Source of the DNA: Metabacillus malikii
Lineage (GTDB): Bacteria; Bacillota; Bacilli; Bacillales; Bacillaceae
Length of the DNA stretch: 64,000 nucleotides
Reading direction: 5' to 3'
Assembly: GCF_030813355.1 (NCBI RefSeq)
Contig: NZ_JAUSUD010000004.1
Location: 124,001 to 188,000, forward strand
Below are positions 9,568 through 17,876 of this stretch, piece by piece. The notes below the pieces were generated by a model. It made no database searches. It was not told the origin of the DNA and worked only from the letters and a program-made list of their open reading frames with translations. The position numbers and the translations under genes were made by a program. Position 1 is the stretch's first letter. Every line of letters starts with the position of its first letter.

Positions 9568-10641
9568 TTATTCTGTTACTTTAACTACCCAATTAAATAG
9601 ATCTTCATGTGTACCCGTTTGGATTCCAGTGAGTGTATCGTATAATTTTTTAGAAATTTCACCGGTTTCTCCGTTATTTAGAACCATTTGCACATCGTTA
9701 TAATAAAACTCACCAATTGGACTGATAACTGCAGCTGTTCCAGTTCCGAATGCTTCCTCTAACTGGCCATTTTTATATGCATTATACACATCTTCCATTG
9801 AGATTCTCTTCTCATGAACTGTAAGTCCCCAATGTTTTAACAATTGAATGATTGAGTTACGTGTAACACCTTCTAGTATACTACCATTAAGAGCAGGTGT
9901 AACAATTTCACCATTAATTTTGAAGAAGATGTTCATACTGCCAACTTCTTCGATATATTTTTTCTCGACACCGTCTAACCAAAGAACTTGGGAATAACCG
10001 TTCTTCTCAGCTTTTTCCTGTGCTTTTAAGCTCGCTGCATAATTTGCGCCAGTTTTTGCCGTACCAGTACCACCTTTAACAGCACGCACATAATTATCTT
10101 CCACATAAATTTTCACGGGCTTAATGCCTTCTTTATAATAAGATCCTACCGGAGACAAGATAATCATGAACCGATAAAATTTTGATGGTGCAACACCAAG
10201 ATAATATTCAGTAGGGATAATAAATGGGCGAACATAAAGTGATGTTCCTTCCAAATTAGGTACCCAATCTTTTTCAATAGCTACTAATTGTTTTAATGCT
10301 TCAAGTGCAAATTGTTCGTCAATATGTGGTATACAAAGACGGTCATTTGATTGGTTCATCCTTTGGAAATTTCTGTCAGGTCTGAATAGAAAGATTTCGT
10401 CTTCTTTTGTCCGATATGCTTTAAGACCTTCAAAAACGGTTTGACCATAATGAAAAACCATCGTTGATGGACTTAATGAGATTGGTTCGTAAGGGACGAT
10501 TCGTGGATCATACCATCCTTTTGTCACACTGTAATCCATTACAAACATGTGATCAGTAAATACACGCCCGAATTCTAATGTTTCAGGATTTGGTTTCTCT
10601 TTTCTAGTAGTACTAAGTGTAATGTTGATTTTATTTTCCAT
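9568..10641 (-). CDS. ilvE: Branched-chain amino acid aminotransferase
   Basis: 357 residues from an ATG with GGGAG 8 nt upstream; a GTG five codons earlier lies inside that signal. This is a class IV PLP-dependent aminotransferase. FHYGQTVFEGLKAY and GTGTAKTGANYAASL are typical of the long (eukaryote/Bacillus YwaA-type) branched-chain group, and the PLP lysine is expected in the KTGANYA segment. The motif EEAFGTGTAAVISPIG binds the cofactor phosphate. It interconverts Leu, Ile, Val and their 2-keto acids, feeding branched fatty-acid and amino-acid synthesis in the cytoplasm. It is a single-gene unit with its own terminator. CodY control is common for this gene in bacilli, but I found no convincing CodY box. 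Confidence 0.93.
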   Translation of the reverse strand: MENKINITLSTTRKEKPNPETLEFGRVFTDHMFVMDYSVTKGWYDPRIVPYEPISLSPSTMVFHYGQTVFEGLKAYRTKEDEIFLFRPDRNFQRMNQSNDRLCIPHIDEQFALEALKQLVAIEKDWVPNLEGTSLYVRPFIIPTEYYLGVAPSKFYRFMIILSPVGSYYKEGIKPVKIYVEDNYVRAVKGGTGTAKTGANYAASLKAQEKAEKNGYSQVLWLDGVEKKYIEEVGSMNIFFKINGEIVTPALNGSILEGVTRNSIIQLLKHWGLTVHEKRISMEDVYNAYKNGQLEEAFGTGTAAVISPIGEFYYNDVQMVLNNGETGEISKKLYDTLTGIQTGTHEDLFNWVVKVTE

Positions 10642-10656
10642 AGCTAACTCTCCCAC

Positions 10657-11251
10657 TTCAATATAATAATAAAAGTAGCTATTATCGAAATAATAACTTT
10701 CTCTACTACGAGAATATCTGTTAACCTATTTTATAACTTTTCTCGTATAATTAACAACTGTTTTTCGACAAAAGATTCAAAATAATCTATAAAAATATAA
10801 AAACTCATAATTTTTATACTATTTATATATAGTTTTTTGCAATAATGCAAGAGATAATTAGTCACTTTAATGTGAGAATGGGTAGTTATTTAATGAAAAA
10901 GAATTATATTCTACAAATTTTCCTATTACTTTTTTAAGGAATAATTATTTATAGGTTATTACTCTCATCAATTAATAATAGTAATGAACGCACTAATTTC
11001 TATGAATCAGATTAACGTGATCGAAACATTTAAGGGTAGATTTGTGAAATATAGCTGTACTTTTTTAAATGTCATTTGAACACTGCGTTGTGAAATATAA
11101 AAAGAGAAACTGTATATAGTTTCCCTGAAAATTATATGTCTGCATTTAAACTGTTGCTTTTTACCTTTTCTTATATGGAAGGTTTTCCCGGAATTACTCC
11201 AACCAACTATTAAAATAACATAAAATAAGCTATACCCTTCATGAAAAGAAT
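10657..11251. other. Long AT-rich spacer upstream of ilvE
   Basis: About 595 bp without a supported gene. It holds an inverted repeat ACGAGAA/TTCTCGT (10708-10714 / 10740-10746), a short palindrome TTGCA-N4-TGCAA (10837-10850) and the hairpin of the next gene (11106-11123). I looked for a T-box leader (AGGGTGG...CCGCG) and saw none. Confidence 0.55.
11100..11123 (-). terminator. Probable terminator of the HMA-like gene
   Basis: GAAACT (11106-11111) pairs with AGTTTC (11118-11123). Read leftward the stem is followed by CTCTTTTTA. It is a short stem, so confidence is moderate. It lies about 130 bp after the stop codon. Confidence 0.5.
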
Positions 11252-11467
11252 CTAATAAAGTACTTCTTTTATTTCAGTTCCAGCTCTTTCAATCGTATCA
11301 ATAACTGCTGAAACATTCGTTGTATCTTCGTTATATTCCACTTTAATATCGCCATCACCTACATCGATTAATGCTCTTTCAACACCTTCAATCATTAATA
11401 ATGAGGATTCTAATTGCTGAAATGCTTGTACATTCTTATGCTGTACTGTAAATGTTACTGTTTTCAC
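11252..11467 (-). CDS. Small HMA-fold-like protein without a metal-binding CxxC
   Basis: 71 residues, the size of CopZ copper chaperones. It begins with GTG 10 nt after AAGGAG. The beta-alpha-beta-beta-alpha-beta pattern (KTVTFTVQ, helix ending near IEGV, RALIDVGDGDIKVEYN, helix SAVIDTIERAG, EIKEVLY) matches the heavy-metal-associated fold. However, the loop that normally holds MxCxxC has no cysteine and the protein has no Cys at all. Metal transfer by the usual mechanism is therefore unlikely. No P-type ATPase or CsoR gene is adjacent. Fold assignment is by eye, with moderate certainty. Confidence 0.7.
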   Translation of the reverse strand: MKTVTFTVQHKNVQAFQQLESSLLMIEGVERALIDVGDGDIKVEYNEDTTNVSAVIDTIERAGTEIKEVLY

Positions 11468-11624
11468 GGTTAGAGAACTCCTTTATGCGTTTTTACATAG
11501 TCTTTGATGTTTTTTATGTTTTTATCCTCTTTGTTATGCTTATAAAAATGATTATATATTTAACCTGTAAGTATGTTTTTAAAAGGCTGATTTAGCAAAC
11601 ATTCTTGCTTTTTACTTAGTTGCC

Positions 11625-11745
11625 GTTTTGGGTTGGTTTCTTCTTGCAGTACTCGCTTTCCGCGGGGTGGGTGTTGAGCCTCATAGCTCCTTGCGGCACG
11701 AACAAGTAAACTTCAGGTCATCTCCCTACGATAAGTCAACCTTTT
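11625..11745 (+). repeat. Relic of the dispersed ~305-bp repeat
   Basis: A partial, decayed copy of the repeat seen whole at 29698-30002. It keeps GCAGTACTCGCTTTCCGCGG, then GGTGGGTG and GAGCCTC, and a decayed right arm ending GTCAACCTTTT, but lacks both GAGGCTGAGACA-type ends. Same orientation as the copies at 14257 and 29698. Confidence 0.7.
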
Positions 11746-11805
11746 AAAAAAGGGTATCTAGATAAGGTATACATTATGTCTAAGTGTCATAAATTTATAT
11801 AAAAA

Positions 11806-11827
11806 GCAGCCAATGTTGAATGGCTGC
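11806..11827 (-). terminator. Intrinsic terminator of the LPxTG protein gene
   Basis: GCAGCCA (11806-11812) and TGGCTGC (11821-11827) form the stem. Read leftward it is followed by five T. It sits 14 nt after the stop codon. Confidence 0.85.
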
Positions 11828-11840
11828 CTTCATAACATAT

Positions 11841-13931
11841 TTAGATTTCTTTTTTGCGTTTCATGTAAATTGCTCCAAATGCGAGGAGGATAAGTCCAAT
11901 CATTAACAGATTATAAGTAGGTGTTGCTGTATCGGGTAACTTATTTCCTGTTGAGTTATCCTTGCTCGAACTAGTAGTAGTATCTTGTTTGTTGCTAGGT
12001 TCAAATCTATTCTTGTTCAACTCATATTTTGTAGACGAATTGTTATTTTTTATGGCAGGCTGTTCATCTTTCTCTTTATCTTTTTCTTCGGTTTCTTCTT
12101 CGTTGCTATTCTCTTCATTTGGCTCATTAGCTGTATCGTCTTTTGGTTGTTCATTTATCGGTTTTTCGTTGCCATCTACAGGCTTCGTAGGCTGTTCCTC
12201 AGGTTGATTGTCGTTATTTGTTGGTGGTTCTTCTTCATTTACAGGCTCTTTTACTTCGATACCAATTTGGTAAGCAGCAATTGTACCAGAGACTTCATGT
12301 GCTGCTAATAATATATTTTGTCCAGTTGGGCTATTAGATGAAGGAATAAATGTCAGTCCTTCTGGTGCGACATCAGCATTAGCAGTTGTTACATTTTCAT
12401 CTTCGCTGATGATTCGACTTGAGAAGTATTGATTAAAACTTGGATGAGCAGGGTTACTAATATCATAAATCATAATTCCGCCTGTTCTTTCTAATCCGAT
12501 GAAGGCGAATTGTCGGTCTTGAACTTGTCCAATCGTAACAGTTTCGGGTTCCGGACCTTTATCATCACTGCGTGAATCAAATTCATTCGTATCGTTGCTA
12601 GTGTTAAAGTAATCTGGGTATACTTTTGCTGTTATTTCTTCAAAGTCCGATCCGCTATCATATGTCATCGTTAGTGAATCAGCATTCCAAATTGAAAAGG
12701 AACGTCCCCCGTATCCATAAATTGCTTCATAATTACCTGACCCATTGACTGGTGCAGAAATTGTTGTTTTTAATCTCCCTAATTGGTGGTCTTCAAACAG
12801 ACCTTCTTCAATCATTTTGTCAAGCTCTTCTTGGGTATAACCTTCAAATAAGTCAGCGTTTAACGTATAGGAGTCTTTTAACTTCTTTACCCTTTCTTCC
12901 TCTGAAAAACCATCATAATCTTGGGCATCTCCTTCATTTGCTGTCAAAATATAGGTTTGTCCATTTACACTATAGGTTGCCATTCCGTCAGGCATGTACA
13001 TTGATAAAATTGGCCAGTTCCGTATGTTAATTTGGTCATCTTTATCAGATGCATCAAGTTTATTTTTGTCAATTGAATGGTCTTTATAGCCGAGGCTTTT
13101 TACTTGAACCACTTTCGAATTGTTTATATCTAACTTGGCAATTGCGTTATTCTCTTGGAGCGCAACATATGCAAATCGATCTTGATTGTCTACGACAATA
13201 TACTCAGGCTCAAGGTTTTGTTGATTAGTACTATCTTCATGCACCATTCGTACATTTTCATCAATCACTTCATCTGGAAAGCTAACATTTGTTACGCTGT
13301 TAGATGTTACATTTTCAGGTCCAGAGGCAACATTTATGATACTTACTGTTCCTTCTGGGTTAACGGTGTAATCATCGTTTGGCTCACCTTCGTTCGCAAC
13401 AAGTACCTTTGTTCCATCGTGCGTAAATGTTAGCATATCAGGTAATGAACCTACGTTAACATGTGATAGATACTCCCCATCAGTTGAAAGGAACACAACA
13501 AACCCAGCATTTACCTTTTCTTTTGCTGGAGCAGCTACTGCAATATAGTTACCATCCGGATGAATGGCTACACTTGTCACATCAGATGCTTCAACACCTA
13601 AATCTGCAAGGGTGATTTGTTTTTGACGTGGAAGAGTTTGTTCACCTTTAGCAAGCACAGATAAATCAATGATATCGAGTGCCTTAGCAGCGCCATTAAC
13701 TGAATATGCTTGGAATGTCTTCTCGTTATAGGCAACGATTTCGGTACCTCCATCTCCGACTGCCGCACCACTTGTGTAACGACCTAATAATTCGACATGT
13801 ACCGATTCATTTGAGTGATGTACATGTCTTGTTAGGTTCTCAGCAGCATATGTATATGTGGGTGATAGTAAGAGTGCGCAAGATGCAGCTGTAATAATTG
13901 ACTTTGAAATAAATCTATGAAGCTTTGACAT
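11841..13931 (-). CDS. LPxTG-anchored choice-of-anchor-I (beta-propeller) surface protein
   Basis: 696 residues. Residues 1-29 are a Sec signal peptide (basic KLHRFISKS, hydrophobic core, cut after YAA). Residues ~45-560 are a beta-propeller of the choice-of-anchor I family, with repeats such as VTSVAIHPDGNYIAVAAP, LTFTHDGTKVLVANEGEP, DDYTVNPEGTVSIINV and PEGLTFIPSSNSPTGQ. Residues ~570-660 are a Glu/Lys/Asn/Pro-rich spacer suited to crossing the wall. The C-terminus has the sorting signal LPDTA, a hydrophobic segment and KRKKE, so sortase should attach it to peptidoglycan. Members are often annotated as alkaline-phosphatase-like, but no phosphatase active site is visible to me. The ribosome binding site is AAGGAGG. 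Upstream is a good Pho box, suggesting induction in phosphate starvation. A terminator follows directly. Confidence 0.88.
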   Translation of the reverse strand: MSKLHRFISKSIITAASCALLLSPTYTYAAENLTRHVHHSNESVHVELLGRYTSGAAVGDGGTEIVAYNEKTFQAYSVNGAAKALDIIDLSVLAKGEQTLPRQKQITLADLGVEASDVTSVAIHPDGNYIAVAAPAKEKVNAGFVVFLSTDGEYLSHVNVGSLPDMLTFTHDGTKVLVANEGEPNDDYTVNPEGTVSIINVASGPENVTSNSVTNVSFPDEVIDENVRMVHEDSTNQQNLEPEYIVVDNQDRFAYVALQENNAIAKLDINNSKVVQVKSLGYKDHSIDKNKLDASDKDDQINIRNWPILSMYMPDGMATYSVNGQTYILTANEGDAQDYDGFSEEERVKKLKDSYTLNADLFEGYTQEELDKMIEEGLFEDHQLGRLKTTISAPVNGSGNYEAIYGYGGRSFSIWNADSLTMTYDSGSDFEEITAKVYPDYFNTSNDTNEFDSRSDDKGPEPETVTIGQVQDRQFAFIGLERTGGIMIYDISNPAHPSFNQYFSSRIISEDENVTTANADVAPEGLTFIPSSNSPTGQNILLAAHEVSGTIAAYQIGIEVKEPVNEEEPPTNNDNQPEEQPTKPVDGNEKPINEQPKDDTANEPNEENSNEEETEEKDKEKDEQPAIKNNNSSTKYELNKNRFEPSNKQDTTTSSSKDNSTGNKLPDTATPTYNLLMIGLILLAFGAIYMKRKKEI

Positions 13932-13976
13932 ATTTTCCTCCTTTATAATACTTGATAAATTTATGTAGACATCAGA

Positions 13977-14030
13977 ATCTTACAGGAGGGTTATTAAGCT
14001 AGTTTGAAAGTTATGTAATGTTTATGTAAA
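13977..14030 (-). promoter_or_regulatory. Pho box and -10 element of the LPxTG protein gene
   Basis: Read leftward, four hexamers lie exactly 11 nt apart: TTTACA, ATTACA, TTCAAA, TTAATA (14030 to 13992), each separated by 5 nt. The Bacillus PhoP consensus is TT(A/C/T)A(C/T)A repeated with about 5-nt spacers. Nine nt downstream is TAAGAT (13982-13977), a possible -10, placing the box at about -22 to -60 and the transcript start about 40 nt before the ATG. The spacing and position fit PhoP activation; binding is inferred. Confidence 0.68.
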
Positions 14031-14256
14031 TATTGTCGAAATGACTCATAGATTTATTAAAGTTGAATAAACAGGGTGTTTTCCCGACAAGTATCTGCAT
14101 GTTTATGACAACGTTCTCTGTTATTTAATTAAACGTTTGTTTAAAAGATGTCCTTTTTAAAAAAAGTTTGTTGTTTTTTGTACGAACTACTACTTAAGTG
14201 AAAATTTTTTGGAAATGACAATAAATGAATAGAAGATATAAAAACATACTAAAAAA

Positions 14257-14489
14257 AGAGGCTGAGACAAAAAGGTTGACGTTCTGGTTGATTGCAGCAC
14301 GAGTGCTCGCTTTCCGCGGGGTGGGTGGTGAGCCTCCTGAGATACTCCTGTGGGGTCTCACCTCTCCCACGTATCCCTCAGGAGTCTCGCAATCAGCTCC
14401 AATCAACCTTGACAGAATTTGTAATATTGAACCCCTAAAAATAATGTTCGTATTTAACTAGGTTATTTATGTTATGTCCCAGCCTCTTT
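14257..14489 (+). repeat. Dispersed structured repeat, copy 1 (internally deleted)
   Basis: Bounded by AGAGGCTGAGACA and TGTCCCAGCCTCT, which pair with each other. Inside, GGTTGACGTTCTGGTTGATT pairs with the AATCAACCTTGAC arm, and a GC-rich core holds GCTTTCCGCGGGGTGGGTGG. Compared with the 29698 copy it lacks about 75 bp between the left end and GGTTGACG. It lies 13 bp after the stop of the ABC permease gene and has T-rich flanks, so it may end transcription. Confidence 0.88.
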
Positions 14490-14502
14490 CCTTCTTTACT
14501 AA

Positions 14503-17088
14503 TTAAATGTTTTCTTGCTTTAATCCATCAATTATATTTTCTTTTTTGACTTTACTTGAGGAATAGAGCATTGCACTTCCGACGATAATGAAAATGGCAA
14601 TAATCACAAAGATGATACTACCCCAATGTAATGTAAAACCATACTCAAATGTGTTTTGCATTGAAAAATATATGAGCACCATTACAAGTAGACTTAGAGG
14701 TAATCCGTAAAGTAGACCTTTAACCCCATAAAAAATACTTTCATAGTGAAGCATTTTATTGAACCCTTTAGGTGTCATTCCAACAGATTTCAGCATGGCA
14801 AATTCACGTTTTCGTAAGGCAATACTAGTCGTAATCGTATTAAAGATATTCGCAATCGATATGAAAGAGATGAGTACGATGAAACCGTATATGAAAATTG
14901 ACATCAACAACATCGTTTGTTCCGCATCTTTCCGTTCACGACTTACATTGTACACTTCCATATTGGATTTTTTCAGTTCTTCTATTTCACGTTGTGTTTT
15001 CTCAGGATCTGTAGTATTCATAAAAAAAAATGTTTGAAGCTCTTCCTTTAATTCTTCATCTAATATTTGTTCCAACGTTTTATCTGATACGATAATATCT
15101 AATCCACCTAATCTCGAGTGGTTAATCCCGACTGGGACTTGATCGGTTAGTGCGCCAACCTGCACTTTACTCATAAGTTTTTTTTCATTCGTTTCATAAT
15201 TCATTGAATATAAATCGATAGATGATCCAACCTTTGTTTCAATTGTTTTTGTTTCAATAAATTTGCGTGTTGCCGCATCTTCATAAGTTACTTCGTTAAT
15301 GATGATTGCTTGAGGTTCTTTAGATGAAGTTAATTTTTCTGGATTGACCCCTATCTGCTTTGCATACTTATGGAAGCTAGCTTCATCCATACCGTATATT
15401 GATAGATAATACGGATACTTTCCGTCTTCAAGATTATAATCATCTGTTGTTTCGACTAGCTCCAAAAGTCTATCAGGCATTTCTTCTGGTCCGATTGAGC
15501 TATATGCAGATACTACATTATAAATTGTTGAATCAGTAACTTCTTTTAAGGTTCTGAAAGGTGAAAAGTCTTTCACCGTAAGGTCCTCACCATAGATTTG
15601 GATATCAAAGTTAGCTTGGTCTTGTGACATATCTAGTGACTTTTGAATACTCCCGGTAAAAAAGGAGACAGTTAAAAATAAAACGATACTGATAATAAGT
15701 GAGAAGATCGTCGCTTGATATCTTCGTTTATTCCGTTTCATGTTTTTTAAACCGATATCTGCCTCTATACCGAAAAGTTTACGGACAAGCTTCGATGTCT
15801 TAACTGCTTTTTTCGTTAATTTAATGTCTTCTGTTTGTCGTATTGCATCAATGGCAGAAATTTTTGATGCCTTTTTTGCCGGTACAAATGTCGAGATAAA
15901 GATTGTAACAATAGAAATAATGCAAGGGACTATTATTGATAACGGCGTTACAATAACGATTAGTTTTTCTTGTATCCCAAACGTATTTCCAATGAAAGTA
16001 TTGATAAAATGGAAAGTAAGCCCAATTCCACCGATACCAGCTATAATCCCTATCGGAATACTAATCGTGCCAATGACGATGCCTTCAAAAAAGACTGAGT
16101 TGCGCTTCTGTTTTTTTGTTGCACCTACACTTGAGAGCATTCCTAAATGACGTGAACGCTCTGAAACACTGATTGCAAAAGCATTGTAAATAAGTGATAC
16201 AGACCCGGTCATAATAATAGCGATGATAATAGCAATTAATGAGAACAATGTTTTTGCTAAATCACTATTATTCGTTATAGCAGAGTATCTTAACAGTTCT
16301 GAATTATAGTGGAATGTTTTTATACCGAGTTTGCTAGCTAACTCTTCTGCATGGTTATAAAGGTTATAGTTAACATCTTTTAATTGAATGACAGCATTTA
16401 CTTTTTCATCACTCTTTAATGACTTTTTATCAAGATACGTTATGGCTGTATGCCCCGGGGACCAAGACTTTTCCCATAAAGGTTGATTGATAAAGCCAAC
16501 GATTGTATATGTTTCTGTTTGTTTAGTGATGAGTGTTTCATTTACTGTATCTTCGCCCATCTCTAATGTATCAGTTTGTGTAAGTGGTACTGGCGAAGAA
16601 TCCGTATATCTGTCGCCAATATCAAGTGTTAGTTGGTCACCGATCGAATATTCGGTATTTGTATCCTTTTCGATTTCTACAGAGAGAACAATTTCGTTTT
16701 CTTTTTCAGGTAATCGCCCTTTAGTTAGCTCGATTGGAAATAAATTATTTGCAGTATCGTTATATTGTTTAATAAAAATATATGGCTTATATTTGTTTTG
16801 CGCATTTTCTAGACTCGCGTACCCTACATCATTTGATAAAGCTAGCTTTTTAGTTTGTTCATCTTTTTCAAGTTCGTTTACTTGGTCGACAGTAACTTTC
16901 TGATATTGGACGTGCCATTCTCCATCTCTAGCAATAGTATCTCGTTTCATCAAATCTAAAAAAGAAAAAACAGAGGTTGCTACTGCTGAAACCATCGCTA
17001 CCGAGATAATGACTCCTATTATCGTAATTAGGGTCCGCCGTTTATTTTCTATTAAATGTCTAACGGTCAGTTTGTTAACAATATTCAT
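14503..17088 (-). CDS. FtsX-type ABC transporter permease (peptide/envelope-stress exporter)
   Basis: 861 residues. Two tandem halves each begin with a cytoplasmic 'LKNMKRNKRR'-like motif followed by a transmembrane helix (TVRHLIENKRRTLITIIGV at the start; IGLKNMKRNKRRYQATIF near residue 448), a large extracytoplasmic domain and an FtsX core of three helices (about 275-420 and 735-850). This is the MacB/FtsX superfamily layout, used for pulling substrates off the membrane rather than pumping across it. It overlaps the ATPase gene by 4 nt (ATGA), so the two are translationally coupled. With the neighbouring response regulator and short-loop kinase it resembles bacillar modules that sense and detoxify antimicrobial peptides. 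The substrate is unknown. Confidence 0.87.
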   Translation of the reverse strand: MNIVNKLTVRHLIENKRRTLITIIGVIISVAMVSAVATSVFSFLDLMKRDTIARDGEWHVQYQKVTVDQVNELEKDEQTKKLALSNDVGYASLENAQNKYKPYIFIKQYNDTANNLFPIELTKGRLPEKENEIVLSVEIEKDTNTEYSIGDQLTLDIGDRYTDSSPVPLTQTDTLEMGEDTVNETLITKQTETYTIVGFINQPLWEKSWSPGHTAITYLDKKSLKSDEKVNAVIQLKDVNYNLYNHAEELASKLGIKTFHYNSELLRYSAITNNSDLAKTLFSLIAIIIAIIMTGSVSLIYNAFAISVSERSRHLGMLSSVGATKKQKRNSVFFEGIVIGTISIPIGIIAGIGGIGLTFHFINTFIGNTFGIQEKLIVIVTPLSIIVPCIISIVTIFISTFVPAKKASKISAIDAIRQTEDIKLTKKAVKTSKLVRKLFGIEADIGLKNMKRNKRRYQATIFSLIISIVLFLTVSFFTGSIQKSLDMSQDQANFDIQIYGEDLTVKDFSPFRTLKEVTDSTIYNVVSAYSSIGPEEMPDRLLELVETTDDYNLEDGKYPYYLSIYGMDEASFHKYAKQIGVNPEKLTSSKEPQAIIINEVTYEDAATRKFIETKTIETKVGSSIDLYSMNYETNEKKLMSKVQVGALTDQVPVGINHSRLGGLDIIVSDKTLEQILDEELKEELQTFFFMNTTDPEKTQREIEELKKSNMEVYNVSRERKDAEQTMLLMSIFIYGFIVLISFISIANIFNTITTSIALRKREFAMLKSVGMTPKGFNKMLHYESIFYGVKGLLYGLPLSLLVMVLIYFSMQNTFEYGFTLHWGSIIFVIIAIFIIVGSAMLYSSSKVKKENIIDGLKQENI

Positions 17089-17768
17089 GGACGAATCACC
17101 TCGTCCTTAGCAACTCTACCATCTTCTATAGCGATTACACGGTCAGCCTGCAAGGCAATTCGTTCATCATGAGTAATTACGATTAATGTTTGGTTATATG
17201 TTTTATTAAACATTTTTAATAATTCGATTATTTCATTGCTATTTTTACTATCTAAATTTCCGGTCGGTTCATCAGCGAGCATAATAGCTGGGTTACTAAT
17301 CAAAGCTCGTCCGATTGAAACACGTTGCTGTTGACCACCAGATAATTGGTTTGGGAGATGTTGAAGGCGATCCTCTAATCCTAACACCGTAACGATTTGG
17401 TTGAATTGTTCTTTGTCAACTTTATGACCGTCTAGTAAAAGTGGTAATGTAATGTTTTCTTCAACAGTTAAAATCGGGATTAAATTATAAAATTGATAGA
17501 TTAATCCTATTTGTCTGCGGCGAAAAATGGCTAATTGCGTCTCATCTAAGCTATAAATATCTGTATTGTCAATCAGAACCTTTCCACTTGTTGGACGATC
17601 GACACCACCTAGCATGTGCAGTAATGTCGATTTCCCCGAACCTGATGGTCCAATAATCACGACAAATTCTCCCTTTTTAATTGAAAATGATACATTATCA
17701 AGAGCTTTTACCGCTGTTTCCCCTTTACCGTATATTTTCGATAAATTTTCAATTTTTAAAATATCCAT
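17085..17768 (-). CDS. ABC transporter ATP-binding protein (MacB/LolD-like)
   Basis: 227 residues from the ATG with GGAGG 9 nt upstream; an ATG seven codons earlier would overlap that site. Walker A GPSGSGKS at 40-47, Q-loop YQFYNLIP, signature LSGGQQQR at 142-149, Walker B IMLADEPTG at 162-170 and the switch His in VITHDE are all intact. The sequence type is the LolD/MacB exporter ATPase. It pairs with the 861-residue permease that overlaps it. The ~108-bp gap to the kinase gene upstream contains a separate promoter and operator. Confidence 0.93.
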   Translation of the reverse strand: MDILKIENLSKIYGKGETAVKALDNVSFSIKKGEFVVIIGPSGSGKSTLLHMLGGVDRPTSGKVLIDNTDIYSLDETQLAIFRRRQIGLIYQFYNLIPILTVEENITLPLLLDGHKVDKEQFNQIVTVLGLEDRLQHLPNQLSGGQQQRVSIGRALISNPAIMLADEPTGNLDSKNSNEIIELLKMFNKTYNQTLIVITHDERIALQADRVIAIEDGRVAKDEVIRP

Positions 17769-17802
17769 ATCTATTTTCCTCCATGTCATTCAAGATGGTT
17801 TA

Positions 17803-17861
17803 AGTATATCCACCGAAAATGACGATAAGGTGACTGTTAAGTGACATTTTAGTCACTTAAC
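17803..17861 (-). promoter_or_regulatory. Promoter and perfect palindromic operator of the ABC exporter genes
   Basis: GTTAAGTGAC (17845-17836) is repeated perfectly in inverse across 6 nt (to 17861). Read leftward, a TATACT -10 lies at 17808-17803 with no good -35, and the palindrome falls at about -40 to -65. That geometry is typical of an activator site for an OmpR-type response regulator in Bce/Van-like modules. The half site TGAC...GTCA is similar in style to those operators. Regulator identity is inferred from the adjacent response-regulator gene. Confidence 0.62.
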
Positions 17862-17876
17862 AAGAAATACCGCTAT

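Noticed and set aside
10657-11251. Possible T-box or other riboswitch in front of ilvE
   Set aside because: No T-box core motif or terminator/antiterminator pair could be found; only short unrelated inverted repeats.
14194-14461. Two ORFs of 70-78 codons across the dispersed repeat
   Set aside because: Both lie in the repeat on opposite strands and mirror ORFs in the other copies; they are repeat sequence, not genes.
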